The notes below the pieces were generated by a model. That model had not been told where the DNA came from, did no database searches, and worked only from the letters and a program-made list of their open reading frames with translations. The translations under genes and the position numbers were made by a program. A stretch of 64,000 nucleotides of DNA from Magnetospirillum sp. XM-1 (GTDB lineage Bacteria; Pseudomonadota; Alphaproteobacteria; Rhodospirillales; Magnetospirillaceae), in assembly GCF_001511835.1 (NCBI RefSeq), contig NZ_LN997848.1, positions 3,996,001 through 4,060,000 of the forward strand. The letters are read 5' to 3'. Of the stretch, positions 37,701 through 45,246 are shown piece by piece; within the stretch, counting starts at the first letter, position 1, and each line of letters begins with the position of its first letter.

Positions 37701-39713
37701 ATTGACGTACTCGACCCTGGCATCGAGATCGGTAATGGCGATGCTTTCCGGACTCTGCTCGACGGCGAGAAACAGCTTGGTCAGCTGCTCTTCCTGCCGG
37801 CGCCGTTCGGTGACGATTTCCTTGATCGCCACATAATGGGAAATTTCGCCGGTATCATCTCGAAGCGGAACGATGGTCGCCGCCTCGATTTCCTCGCGGC
37901 CGTCACTGGTCCGGTTGATGAATTCGCCGCTCCAGGTTTCCCCCCGCTCCAACGCGGCCCACAAATCCACATATGTCGAGATGGGCGTCTTTCCAGATTT
38001 GAGTATCCGCGGATTCCGACCAAGGACCTGCTCTCGGGAATAGCCGGTGCAACGCACGAAGGCGTCGTTCACGTATTCGATGCTCCCCGCCAGATTGGTC
38101 ACCACCACCGGATTGGGGGATTGCTCGACCACCAGCGACAACTTGCGGATCTCCGCCTGGGCGGCTTTCGCGCCGCTGATGTTCTCCCACAGCGCCAGAA
38201 TGTAGTCGCGCCCGGCCTGCCGGAACGTGCGAACGATCACGCGGACGTTGATGATGCCGCCATCCTTGCAGCGATGCCGGTTTTCGAATTCGAGCGTCCC
38301 CTTGGCGATGACCTCGTCGCAGTTCCTGTGAAGCTGCTCTCGGCTGGTATCGACCTGGATTGCCGTCAGATCCAATGCCATCAGCTCATCCGAGGTAAAT
38401 CCCAGCTGAGAACTGGCGGTTCTGTTGATCTTGACGAATTTCAGCGTCTCCGGATCGATCACCTCGATGGCGAAAGGCGATGCGTCGAAGATGGCCCCCA
38501 TCAGTTCACGGCTGTCCCTGTCCTTGGACTCGATCTGCCGACGCCGCAGCATGGCCTGAAGCAACGAGGCGATGGCGTCGAGAAGACTGCGCTCTTCGTC
38601 CAGGAACGGATCGCCCGCGTCGTCGGGAACCGGAGAGCGGAACCCCACGATGACGCGGCCCCGCTGATCGTCCGCCCCGACGAAGCTGGATATCATCAAG
38701 ACGTCACCGTCATCCGGGGGGCCGACGCGGGTGGTCCCGAATTCGACGACGCCATACATCAGGTCCGGAAAGCGCATCGCGGCCGGCAGCCGCTCGGCGA
38801 CGCGGCGAAAGATCCCTTCCTGGGTCAGCTCATTCTGCTCGGTAATTCGCGAGACGTCATAAAGGCAGCTCAACTCCTTCATGCGCTCTCGAAGATTATA
38901 GTCCGCAAGCCGCTGCGCCTTGATGACGTCGTGGAACGTGACGATCGCCCGCCCCATCTCTCCGAAGAGGTTCTTGTCCCTGACGATCTTCTTTACGGTG
39001 TCGTAGCCCGATAAGGGCTGCCCTTCGGCCAGTTCATGAAGGCATTGGCTGATCAGGCCGAGCTTGCTCACCACCCGCTTGGACGCAAAAAGCCAGCCAA
39101 CCATCAGAATAAGGGTGAGCCCCCCTCCGCCGAGAAGCAGACCCCAGAAATACGCCTTGCTGGTGGCGACCTGCGCCGCGTTCCTGGCGCTGGCCCCGGC
39201 GACCAGATGCTCGACAACGCGGTGATTGTGCTCGGAAAGCCGGGCGTAGATGTCGACAACCTCCTCCATATGCGACAGGCCCTGCGCAGGGTCGATGGAG
39301 GCCATATCGGTGGCCATCAGCAGGAGGTTCTTGTAGTTCTGGAACGTGGGCGAATCATGATCCTCATGGATCACGGTCTTTTCAATTTCCGCCCAGGCCT
39401 TCTGCATTTCGGCAAGCTGCTCGACCAGAAGAGAATGCTGGCGATATATATCCCCCTGACCGGCCTGGCCCGCGGCCGCCTTCTTCAAAATATTGAACGC
39501 AATATCCTGGACGCTATCCATGTCGCGGTTGAAGCGATTGACCGTCGCGATCAGGATCAATTCATTCTGGGTTTGCAGGCCGCCCTGTTCCTGGCTTTGT
39601 TCCAGGGCCAGGAAGAAGCCGAGATTCACTCCCCCGACCAGCATCATGGCGACCATGACCGGGAGAATGAGTATCAGGAAGAATGCGCGGCTGCGGACAC
39701 GACGGAACCACAT
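34746..39713 (-). CDS. Large multi-PAS hybrid histidine kinase with two receivers and HPt
   Basis: A 1655-residue protein. TM1 about 10-35 and TM2 about 188-212 enclose a helical periplasmic sensor. GAF-like region about 285-395; four PAS domains about 400-910. PAS2 and PAS3 share motifs such as [15 protein letters not shown], suggesting internal duplication. H-box [16 protein letters not shown] (about 933), ATPase [13 protein letters not shown]1 with [12 protein letters not shown] (about 1210), REC2 with [12 protein letters not shown] (about 1355), HPt [13 protein letters not shown] (about 1511). A ~95-residue C-terminal helical tail follows. It overlaps the EAL-like gene. Confidence 0.88.
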   Translation of the reverse strand: MWFRRVRSRAFFLILILPVMVAMMLVGGVNLGFFLALEQSQEQGGLQTQNELILIATVNRFNRDMDSVQDIAFNILKKAAAGQAGQGDIYRQHSLLVEQLAEMQKAWAEIEKTVIHEDHDSPTFQNYKNLLLMATDMASIDPAQGLSHMEEVVDIYARLSEHNHRVVEHLVAGASARNAAQVATSKAYFWGLLLGGGGLTLILMVGWLFASKRVVSKLGLISQCLHELAEGQPLSGYDTVKKIVRDKNLFGEMGRAIVTFHDVIKAQRLADYNLRERMKELSCLYDVSRITEQNELTQEGIFRRVAERLPAAMRFPDLMYGVVEFGTTRVGPPDDGDVLMISSFVGADDQRGRVIVGFRSPVPDDAGDPFLDEERSLLDAIASLLQAMLRRRQIESKDRDSRELMGAIFDASPFAIEVIDPETLKFVKINRTASSQLGFTSDELMALDLTAIQVDTSREQLHRNCDEVIAKGTLEFENRHRCKDGGIINVRVIVRTFRQAGRDYILALWENISGAKAAQAEIRKLSLVVEQSPNPVVVTNLAGSIEYVNDAFVRCTGYSREQVLGRNPRILKSGKTPISTYVDLWAALERGETWSGEFINRTSDGREEIEAATIVPLRDDTGEISHYVAIKEIVTERRRQEEQLTKLFLAVEQSPESIAITDLDARVEYVNAAFLKNTGYSREEVIGQNPRVLQSGRTPVEVYDEMWATLLRGEPWKGELINRRKDGREYIEVANIAPVRQADGTITHYLAIKEDITEKKKMAEELFAHRMHLERLVQERTKELADSMAEQNAVFESASVGIALIRDRHIVRCNSRLEEEFGYGPGELNGELTRVWYVDDVDWLEAGREVYPEVCDGKTHTRIQCYLRKDGSPWWARVYARAIDPANVDHGLVAIIEDISAERTAAEATERARALAEEAARIKSDFLANMSHEIRTPMNAIIGMTHLLRRDITDAKHGKQLEKIATAAHHLLNIINDILDLSKIESGKMSIEAIDFEVEPVIENVQTLVAGKASAKGVELVVDIHQLPAKLHGDGLRLGQILVNFASNAVKFTDAGWIAIRGRLLRTDGDVVWARFEVADTGIGMTDEQKSHLFEAFRQADTSISRKYGGTGLGLAISRRLAELMHGHIGVESEPGRGSTFWVELPFKAVTQGEPRKLAGTIRVLVIDDLAEARMAEEAELQVLGVEVESVVSATSAIDAIAGADVAGTPYHVILVDRDMPGMDGFALGRELVKLPLTQRPVGLLMSQVHDDIGSDELREAGFSQVVAKPVTPSRLLDAIQNSMAGVPLIAGLSMGEAEGRLLGLGGRTVLLVEDNVINQEVACDLLRSVGLTVSVAENGQQAVEMAAANRYDLILMDMQMPVMDGLEATRMIRQLPDRADTPILAMTANAFEEDRNACLLAGMNDHIAKPVDPDKLYGTLLKWLGAEPHSAGHSADTGARSAAFVDREGVLGRLAAIDGLNAARGLALAGGKSGLYQKVLRRFADGETGRLLQEALAAGDPVTARRAAHSLKGVSATLGASALSSMAADLEDLLAKDGVAVQEAVQASGSVLGEADRLCREIARVLELYGDKPAGADVPIDLNALGKVVETLSALLAIDDISAGTVFADNALLLRAVMGGVADTIEKHIEEFSFEEALHALDAWKASRAVPEAP

Positions 39714-39722
39714 GGTACCTCC

Positions 39723-40376
39723 TTAGGGCAGCAGGTCGTTCCAGTGGGCGGGAGTTATGGTCGCCACATAGGCGAAGCGGCCGTCCCCTTCCGGCTTGAA
39801 AATCACCACGGCGCCCTCCGGCGGAAAATACCCGATGACCTCCATCAGATTGGGGGCATGGGCCACCACCACGGTATTCTCGCCAGCAGCCGGCAGCGCG
39901 GAGAGAAGAGCCTGCGTCCTGGCGACGATGGGACGCTTCTCCTCGGCGGTCATATTGCCGGGATAGCCCAGATTCTCGTCCGCGATCAGGGATTTGGCGG
40001 GAAACATGGCACGCGCCGTATCCTGGGCGCGGCACATGATGCTGACATATACCTCGCCGACCGGCATGCCCGTCTTGGCGATGCGCTCTCCCACCCGCTG
40101 CGCCATGCGCCGCCCTTCGGCGCTCAACGGCCTCTGCGTCATGCAGTTCTTCAAATCAACGGGCACCTGATCCGCCCGCGAATTTTCCGTCAACCCGTGG
40201 CGGACATAGAGCACGTAGCCGCCCTGGCGGATTTGCGAAAGATGCTCGCGGGTCGCCATCACCTCCTTGAAGGCCGGCGGTTCCGTCGCCAGCGCGGAGC
40301 CGACCATGCCCGTCAGCAGGGCCGTGACGAGGATGAAAGCCCTCAGGCAGTTCCTGTTGGCCACAGGCATCCTCAC
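39723..40376 (-). CDS. Periplasmic histidine phosphatase-family protein
   Basis: A 217-residue protein with a signal peptide (cleavage after SALA, about residue 30). The histidine phosphatase fold shows the catalytic motif YVRHGLTE, CRAQDTARAMF, and second His in VVVAHAPNLMEV. Such secreted branch members act on varied phosphoesters; the substrate is unknown. It overlaps the HD-GYP gene by 4 bases and is 9 bases upstream of the hybrid kinase, so it is part of the same signalling operon. Confidence 0.82.
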   Translation of the reverse strand: MRMPVANRNCLRAFILVTALLTGMVGSALATEPPAFKEVMATREHLSQIRQGGYVLYVRHGLTENSRADQVPVDLKNCMTQRPLSAEGRRMAQRVGERIAKTGMPVGEVYVSIMCRAQDTARAMFPAKSLIADENLGYPGNMTAEEKRPIVARTQALLSALPAAGENTVVVAHAPNLMEVIGYFPPEGAVVIFKPEGDGRFAYVATITPAHWNDLLP

Positions 40377-41539
40377 CCCTCCTGATCTGTGTCGGCATAC
40401 CGTTCGGCCGCAGCAGTGAACCGCTCTTGGAGTTCGATGAAGGCATCGACCACGTCAGGGTCGAAATGACGCCCCTTCCCCTCCACGATGATGGCGCGCG
40501 CCTCCGATGGACTCAAAGGCTTCTTGTAGACGCGCCGGCAGATCAGGGCGTCGAACACGTCGGCCAAGGCCATCAGCCGGGCCGAGACCGGGATCGCCTC
40601 GGCGGACAGCCCCCGCGGGTACCCCGTTCCGTCCCATTTCTCGTGGTGACCGATGGAAATCTCCCGTGCGACCTGAAGAAACGAAAACGCGGAAACCGGC
40701 ACGTCGGGAAGGGTGTCGGGGGCATCCGCCATTGCCTGGCTCATAGCCCGATCGATGGCCTGCGCCCCGATCTCGGCATGGGTCTTCATGATCTCGTATT
40801 CGTCGGGCGTCAGCCGCCCGGGCTTGAGCAGGATGGCGTCGGGAATACCCACCTTGCCGATGTCGTGCAGCGGCGCCGCCTTGACGATCATCTCGAGCCT
40901 GGGGCCAGCCAAGGCGTCACGGAATCGCGGGTGGTCGCCAAGATGCTCCGCCAGCAGCCGCACATAGGATTGGGTGCGCAGAATGTGGTGGCCGGTTTCG
41001 TTGTCCCGGGCCTCGGCCAGGCAGGCCAGGCTTCTGATGCTGAGGTCCTGAATGAGCAGGTTCTCCCGCATCCGGCGGGCGACCTCCTTCTCCAGCCACT
41101 GGTTTTGATCCAGCAAACGGTCGCGGGCCTGCTTCAGTTCCAGGTGAGTGCGAACCCTGGCCAGGACGATGGCGGGTTGAAAGGGCTTGGTGATGTAGTC
41201 GACCGCGCCCAGGGACAACCCCATCTCCTCGTCGGCCATTCCACTCATGGCCGTCACGAAAATCACCGGAATGCCCTGTGTCACCGGGTCGGCCCGAAGG
41301 CGCTTCAGGACGGTATAGCCATCCATGTCCGGCATCATCACGTCGAGCAGAATCAGGTCCGGACGGGGAGCCGAGCCGGCCGCCCGCAACGCCCGTTCAC
41401 CGCAATTGGCGGCACGCACCCGGTAATGCGGCCGGAGCAATTCCCCCAGCACCGTAAGATTTTCCGGAGTGTCGTCGACCACCAATATGGTTTCGAAATC
41501 CACGGCGAGGGGCACTTCGTATGTCGCGTCGCCTGTCAT
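40373..41539 (-). CDS. REC-HD-GYP c-di-GMP phosphodiesterase, RpfG-like
   Basis: A 388-residue regulator. The receiver (about 17-135) has phosphoacceptor D66 (LILLDVMMPDMDG) and YITKPFQP. The HD-GYP domain (about 175-370) is canonical: HDIGKVGIPD (about 226), HHEKWDGTGYPRGL (about 296), and ALADVFDAL. It should hydrolyse c-di-GMP to pGpG or GMP when phosphorylated. It contrasts with the degenerate HD-GYP protein at 17361-18527. It is probably driven by the neighbouring hybrid kinase. Confidence 0.92.
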   Translation of the reverse strand: MTGDATYEVPLAVDFETILVVDDTPENLTVLGELLRPHYRVRAANCGERALRAAGSAPRPDLILLDVMMPDMDGYTVLKRLRADPVTQGIPVIFVTAMSGMADEEMGLSLGAVDYITKPFQPAIVLARVRTHLELKQARDRLLDQNQWLEKEVARRMRENLLIQDLSIRSLACLAEARDNETGHHILRTQSYVRLLAEHLGDHPRFRDALAGPRLEMIVKAAPLHDIGKVGIPDAILLKPGRLTPDEYEIMKTHAEIGAQAIDRAMSQAMADAPDTLPDVPVSAFSFLQVAREISIGHHEKWDGTGYPRGLSAEAIPVSARLMALADVFDALICRRVYKKPLSPSEARAIIVEGKGRHFDPDVVDAFIELQERFTAAAERYADTDQEG

Positions 41540-41593
41540 TTCAGCCCCTCCGCTACCACCGACGAATCGTACATCGAACCCACCGCATCCGGG

Positions 41594-42481
41594 TCAGCAG
41601 GCTGATGCGGGGGCGACCGCAAGAACGACGTTGCCCTTGCCCTGGTATTCCATTCGCGAGAACCCCTCGGCATTGGCCATGGCGATGCCGCGCCCGTGCA
41701 GGTCGAACGCCCGCTTCGGGTCGATCCGGAGATAAGGGGTCCAGTCGAACCCCTCCCCCTCGTCACTGATCACGAATTCTATGTCGGAGGAATTGCGGCT
41801 CACGCTGATGCGGGCCGTGCGCCGGGACCACGGGGCCGTTGAAAGGCGGCGCTCGACTTCGTCGTTCCATCGCCACGATTTCCGCAGTTCGGATTTCTCC
41901 GAATAGGTGATGCCGAGATTTCCATGCTCGATGGCATTGATCATCAATTCCAGCAGGCCCATGCCAACGGCCTCGGGCCTGGCGCAGAGCTCGGAAAGCC
42001 CCGCGGCCAGATGGCGGACGTCATCGAGGGTCCGGAACGAGAAATCCCCGACCTGAAGGGCGGCAAGCATGGTGAGCATATTGGTCTTGGCTTGCCTCAG
42101 GCCGTTTCTTTCAGCCTGATCCGCAACAATTCCCCTCACCAGGGCACGGAGCACGTCCGGAAAGACCGGTTTGCCCAGATAATAATATGCCCCGGCGTCG
42201 AGGCCGTCCTTGATGTCCTCGTGGGAGGTCGCGACCGTCTGGATGACGACGGGGATGTCCGCAAGCGCCGGATCGCCCTTGAGGCGCCGCAAAAGCCCCA
42301 GCCCGTCGAGGCGAGGCATGATCCGGTCGAGCAGGACGAGGTCATAACGGCTGGCGTTGAGCTTCTCCCACGCATCCTCCCCATCGACGGCTTGGTCGAC
42401 GCCATACCCCGCGTCAAGCAGGGCATCGCTCAGAAGTTCAAGGCATATGGGATCGTCATCAACAGCCAGAATTTTCGTCAT
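41594..42481 (-). CDS. Response regulator with anti-sigma-type ATPase domain
   Basis: A 295-residue protein. The receiver (about 3-120) has D52 in LVLLDRIMPRLDG and YLGKPVFP. The C-terminal HATPase_c domain (about 160-290) has ELMINAIEHGNLGI and SDEGEGFDW and lacks a phospho-His domain. This is the layout of RsbW/SpoIIAB-like serine kinases or of receivers that switch partners. It begins the minus-strand operon running to 33247. The output is unknown. Confidence 0.82.
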   Translation of the reverse strand: MTKILAVDDDPICLELLSDALLDAGYGVDQAVDGEDAWEKLNASRYDLVLLDRIMPRLDGLGLLRRLKGDPALADIPVVIQTVATSHEDIKDGLDAGAYYYLGKPVFPDVLRALVRGIVADQAERNGLRQAKTNMLTMLAALQVGDFSFRTLDDVRHLAAGLSELCARPEAVGMGLLELMINAIEHGNLGITYSEKSELRKSWRWNDEVERRLSTAPWSRRTARISVSRNSSDIEFVISDEGEGFDWTPYLRIDPKRAFDLHGRGIAMANAEGFSRMEYQGKGNVVLAVAPASAC

Positions 42482-42852
42482 CAGGGTTCTTGCTCCCTAC
42501 ATCGATGAACCGGATGGCGTATCTGAACTTTACGGCACCTTTCACAGGACCTCACCGGGGGTGACCGGAGCGGCGTTGCGGACCCATTTCGGCAACGGCA
42601 AAAGCATCCAAGGCATAAAGCCCACGTCGTGAGTGCAAGATTACCTGAACGAAGCCTACATCAAAACATTTATTACGTTTGTATGGCGCGCAGCCACAGG
42701 CATGCCCTGGGGACGCGGGCGCCTGGCCGATTGGCAGGGCGGTAACAACCATCCGCAGCCCTCATGGGCCAGCCGAACGGCGACCGGGTACAGTATGACC
42801 GCAGCGGCTCACGGGTGGGCACGATTGAGCGCCGCTGAGGAACCTATTTGGC

Positions 42853-42865
42853 TGTAAGCCGACAT
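42853..42865 (+). repeat. Direct repeat copy 1 (TGTAAGCCGACAT)
   Basis: Identical 13-base repeat to the one at 42918-42930, 65 bases apart. Multiple short repeats of this kind occur at the tips of some insertion sequences, including IS21-type elements. No transposase gene remains here, so this would be a relic end. Confidence 0.45.
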
Positions 42866-42917
42866 TCCCATGGAAATCAATAACTTAGCATAGGCCGCCA
42901 TGGGCTTATAATTTGAG

Positions 42918-42930
42918 TGTAAGCCGACAT
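42918..42930 (+). repeat. Direct repeat copy 2 (TGTAAGCCGACAT)
   Basis: Second copy. Recognisable coding sequence of the truncated gene to its right begins within a few bases (SVTGFSL), which suggests this repeat marks the junction where the 5' end of that gene was lost. Confidence 0.45.
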
Positions 42931-43328
42931 AGCGCCGTTTCTGTCACCGGCTTTTCACTGTCCATGATCGGGTTGCAGTGGAGCCCGCCTGAGCCGGAAC
43001 GTAAGATCGTCCGGGAGCTTCTGATTTTCCTCGCCGACCGCCGAGTGCTGTTCAACGACTTCACGCTTGAGGTGGAGAGCCAGGTTATTCATTCGCTAAA
43101 CGACATTCGGTGCGAGCTGACGAGCGCCTTGCAACGTCTTGCCGATGATGCCCCGGCAACCCCTCCGGTCAATCAGATGCGCGGTGCCTGTCGGCGCTTC
43201 CTCGATCATCGGTGGCCGGAATTTCACGTTATGCATCCCATGGCGCACGATGCTATGGGACCGAACTTCTTCCTCGCGCTTGGGGAGTTGCGAGCAACGT
43301 TTGGCCGATCCATCGCCGAGTTGTCTGT
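42931..43328 (+). pseudogene. Host gene fragment interrupted by the prophage
   Basis: The frame encodes VTGFSL..IGLQWSPPEPERKIVRELLIFLADRRVLFND, then MRGACRRFLDHRWPEF and FFLALGELRATFGRSIAELSVL. This pattern resembles a small family of ~150-residue proteins of unknown function (DUF6650-like, from memory). Conserved coding character stops at about 43328, where the phage left end begins. The remaining residues to 43485 are phage end DNA. The 5' end also lacks a normal start and ribosome site. Confidence 0.6.
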
Positions 43329-43332
43329 GTTA

Positions 43333-43354
43333 GGGGACACTAGGTCTTGGAGGG
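43333..43354 (+). repeat. Left-end repeat L1, putative transposase site
   Basis: 22-base element with cores GGGACAC and TCTTGGAGGG. Counted from TGT at 43328 it covers bases 6-27, the same place as the L1 site of phage Mu. A similar copy is at 43459-43481, and a partial GGGACAC copy is at 43379. Confidence 0.55.
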
Positions 43355-43458
43355 AACCGGGACTATCCGGGATAGGGCGGGACACGGCGGGATGCCTGGG
43401 TTCGGTGTTGGCCTGGTGTGCCGCCCAGGGTTTTAGAGTCCGCCCACAAAATCGGCTT

Positions 43459-43481
43459 GTGGGACACTTGATCTTGGAGGG
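43459..43481 (+). repeat. Left-end repeat L2, putative transposase site
   Basis: A second copy with GGGACAC and TCTTGGAGGG in the same orientation, 127 bases from the first. It ends at the base before the stop codon of the leftmost phage gene, so the gene abuts the end-recognition region. Confidence 0.55.
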
Positions 43482-43964
43482 CTAGTCCTTCCACGGATCA
43501 AAGGCGTCGTGCCAGGGCTTCGGCCTCCGGGCGACAATCATGGTCATCATCACGTCAGAATTTCGCTGAAGGCTGATTGAGTGCGTTCCAAGTCGAAGCT
43601 CTTTCTTCTCCGGGACATACAGTGTATTCAGACATTTCTCAATGAAACGCTGGGCGTCAGGCCATTCCTTGTCGTCTAGAATATGGCGCATGACCTTTAC
43701 CATGAAGGAATAGCTGACCTCGATATTTTCTTGGCGCAGATCAACCACAACCTGAGCCGCAAACGGAGCGGCGGCCTCACCAAGAACATATGCAGTTTGC
43801 GCCCCCTTGACGCACTCAACTGCGGCAAATCGTTCACCCATGCGCTGAAGCACCGTCGTCTTGGCACCGCACCATGCGGCCAACTCCAACTGGATCGGCG
43901 AGATCTCCGAGGCAGCGGCGGGAATGGATGCCAGTAGGGCAATGACGATCATGATGGCGCGCAT
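43482..43964 (-). CDS. Secreted hypothetical phage protein (lysogenic conversion candidate)
   Basis: A 160-residue protein with a short signal peptide (IMIVIALLASIPAAASE). The mature part has three Cys (about 32, 51 and 110) and no known motif. GGAGG lies 7 bases before the ATG. It is the last gene of the leftward repressor transcript, so it would be expressed in the lysogen and exported, like accessory genes of other prophages. Its function is unknown. Confidence 0.65.
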   Translation of the reverse strand: MRAIMIVIALLASIPAAASEISPIQLELAAWCGAKTTVLQRMGERFAAVECVKGAQTAYVLGEAAAPFAAQVVVDLRQENIEVSYSFMVKVMRHILDDKEWPDAQRFIEKCLNTLYVPEKKELRLGTHSISLQRNSDVMMTMIVARRPKPWHDAFDPWKD

Positions 43965-44069
43965 TCAGGTTTCCTCCGCGCAAGACGCGATCAATACGGC
44001 CACCGTCGGCTCCAGGGAGAGGAAGGCGCACATCCGCTCTCCGATGACCTCCAGCTGGGGGTCGCTCAA
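43965..44069 (-). CDS. Small ORF between secreted gene and 64-residue gene
   Basis: A frame open from about 44085 with a TTG start at 44069 encodes about 34 residues (SDPQLEVIGERMCAFLSLEP, then hydrophobic TVAVLIASCAEET). Its stop touches the ATG at 43964. The amphipathic helical composition looks coding, but there is no ATG and only a weak GAAG ribosome site. Confidence 0.35.
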   Translation of the reverse strand: MSDPQLEVIGERMCAFLSLEPTVAVLIASCAEET

Positions 44070-44083
44070 TTCTTCGATTGTGT

Positions 44084-44278
44084 CTACTCAAAACAAGTCG
44101 CCATTCGATTGTAGAAGCTGACGCGCCGGCTCAGGTCATAAGTCCCGACGAACCGATAGATCTGCTCGACCATATCGTCACGCCGGGTTGCTTCCGCCTT
44201 CACCGTATTGTCGTTTGCCCCCGCAGCGCTTGTTAGAAGTTTTCTCACCCTCTCAAGTTTGGCTTCCCTAGTGTCCAT
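44084..44278 (-). CDS. Small hypothetical protein after the repressor
   Basis: 64 residues, charged and helical (REAKLERVRKLLTSAAG, DDMVEQIYRFVGTYDLSRRV). It starts 5 bases after the repressor stop with GGGTAGGG upstream, so it is co-transcribed with the repressor in the lysogen. No family is recognised. The longer frame reaching 44812 is a shadow of the repressor gene. Confidence 0.6.
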   Translation of the reverse strand: MDTREAKLERVRKLLTSAAGANDNTVKAEATRRDDMVEQIYRFVGTYDLSRRVSFYNRMATCFE

Positions 44279-44283
44279 TGACC

Positions 44284-44772
44284 CTACCCAACAGCAGCAA
44301 GCCTTATGAACTTTGCTATTGCTGATGGCTTCTTTGCAAGGTCTTTCGCCCCATCCTCTACGGCTAGAGCATAGATGGTAGCCACCAGGGCGGCGCGGCG
44401 ATCCGAGGGAATGGACAGGCCGCGCTCGGCGATGAATTCGTCGACGCCAACTATGGCGGCCTCGAGCAGCTCTTCGTCGATGGCGATGGCCTGATCTGGG
44501 GCGGCGGCCGGTTGTGCCTGGGGCTCCACGCCGAAGGCGATCCAGTCCAGCGAGACGCCGGCCGCGACCGCCAGCTGCGCCAGGGCCAGGAAGGACGGGC
44601 GCGCATGACCGTCCCGCCACTTTCCCAGGGTTTCGTCGGAACTGCCGCAGATGGCTCCGGCGGCCCTCATCCCCCCCAGCAGGCGATAAACCTCCGAAAG
44701 TCGGATTCCAAGTTCCGGCGTCCAGCCTGGAACCGCGTTTCCATGTTCTTTCGGGGATTCCATGTTCGCCAT
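44284..44772 (-). CDS. Phage repressor, HTH DNA-binding
   Basis: 162 residues. The N-terminal HTH (about 18-75) has RLSEVYRLLGGMRAAGAICGSSDETLGKWRDG and a Cro/C1-like continuation LAQLAVAAGVSLDWIAFG. The C-terminal part (about 95-160) is helical (DEFIAERGLSIPSDRRAAL) and may oligomerise. There is no LexA-type peptidase motif. Its position, leftward next to a rightward ner with three operators between, matches the Mu c repressor. ATG 44772 is chosen from the AAGG upstream and the HTH start. Confidence 0.82.
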   Translation of the reverse strand: MANMESPKEHGNAVPGWTPELGIRLSEVYRLLGGMRAAGAICGSSDETLGKWRDGHARPSFLALAQLAVAAGVSLDWIAFGVEPQAQPAAAPDQAIAIDEELLEAAIVGVDEFIAERGLSIPSDRRAALVATIYALAVEDGAKDLAKKPSAIAKFIRLAAVG

Positions 44773-44805
44773 AACGCCTTGATTCCTCGAATATTCGGCG
44801 CCTGG

Positions 44806-44819
44806 CCGACAAAAATCGA
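44806..44819. promoter_or_regulatory. Operator copy 1 in early control region
   Basis: CCGACAAAAATCGA, a variant of the palindrome CCGAT-AAAA-ATCGG. It is nearest to the repressor gene and exactly 43 bp from copy 2. Confidence 0.65.
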
Positions 44820-44839
44820 ACTTGGAAGCGTCCATCCGG

Positions 44840-44868
44840 TTGCTGACGCCGATAAAAATCGGTATACA
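44840..44868 (+). promoter_or_regulatory. Early rightward promoter
   Basis: TTGCTG (44840-44845), 17-base spacer, TATACA (44863-44868). The spacer contains operator copy 2, so repressor binding would block RNA polymerase. It drives ner and the transposition genes. Confidence 0.6.
44849..44862. promoter_or_regulatory. Operator copy 2 (perfect palindrome)
   Basis: CCGATAAAAATCGG, arms CCGAT and ATCGG around AAAA. It lies between -35 and -10 of the early promoter. It is 43 bp from both copy 1 and copy 3. Confidence 0.7.
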
Positions 44869-44884
44869 GGTTACGAACGTAACC
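44869..44884. promoter_or_regulatory. Second palindrome, possible Ner site
   Basis: GGTTACGAACGTAACC has 7-bp arms around AA and starts right after the -10. It differs in sequence from the three CCGAT operators, so it may bind another protein, such as Ner. Confidence 0.5.
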
Positions 44885-44891
44885 ACTTCGA

Positions 44892-44905
44892 CCAATAAAA
44901 ATCGG
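44892..44905. promoter_or_regulatory. Operator copy 3
   Basis: CCAATAAAAATCGG, one base different from copy 2. It is 43 bp from copy 2 and lies in the ner leader, 23 bases before its ATG. Confidence 0.65.
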
Positions 44906-44928
44906 CCTGGGCCGAAACTTGAGGGACG

Positions 44929-45246
44929 ATGACCAAGCAAGGTTGGCACCGGGAGGACATCAAGGCGGCGGTTCGCAGGACCGGCAAGTCCCTGTCCGAC
45001 TTGTCCCGGGACAAGAACCTTCCCGACCACGCCTGCCGTGCCGCGCTGCTTGGCCGCCACCGTGCCGCCGAGATCGCCATCGCCGAATACCTCAGCGTTC
45101 CCCTGTGGGAGCTGTGGCCGGGTCGCTGGCGCCGTCCCCGGCGGGATGGCGATGCGGCCATTCGCATCGATCACCGTCGTACCCGGAAATCTCGCACAGC
45201 CGCCCCGGCCCGTCACCGTCAAAAGAGCCAGGAAACTTTGACATGA
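44929..45246 (+). CDS. ner: Ner-like early DNA-binding protein
   Basis: 105 residues. Residues 1-65 match the Ner/Nlp HTH pattern: WHREDIKAAVRRTGKSLSDL, then LPDHACRAALLGRHRAAEIA and LSVPLWELWPGRW. Mu Ner is 75 residues; here a basic tail extends it. Ner represses the repressor and early promoters after induction. GAGGGA precedes the ATG. The stop overlaps the ParB-like start (ATGA). Confidence 0.85.
   Translation: MTKQGWHREDIKAAVRRTGKSLSDLSRDKNLPDHACRAALLGRHRAAEIAIAEYLSVPLWELWPGRWRRPRRDGDAAIRIDHRRTRKSRTAAPARHRQKSQETLT

Larger units (their letters stand above)
42482..42963. other. Intergenic region with promoter DNA and possible IS remnant
   Basis: No convincing gene was found. The region must hold the promoter of the minus-strand gene at 42481. 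Near 42650-42690 it is AT-rich. TCACC-GGG-GGTGA is a small palindrome at 42552-42564. The right part carries two copies of TGTAAGCCGACAT. A 74-residue ORF at 42633-42857 has poor coding character and is not accepted. Confidence 0.5.

Noticed and set aside
34794..39014. A 1406-residue plus-strand open frame opposite the hybrid kinase
   Set aside because: It is antisense to a protein with clear PAS, kinase, receiver and HPt motifs. Its own translation has no domain and is typical of GC-rich antisense frames.
42633..42857. A 74-residue plus ORF in the intergenic region
   Set aside because: No ribosome site, mixed composition and overlap with the repeat; looks like promoter DNA of the minus-strand gene.
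42853..42930. A CRISPR-like pair of repeats
   Set aside because: Only two 13-base copies with no regular spacer array and no cas genes nearby.
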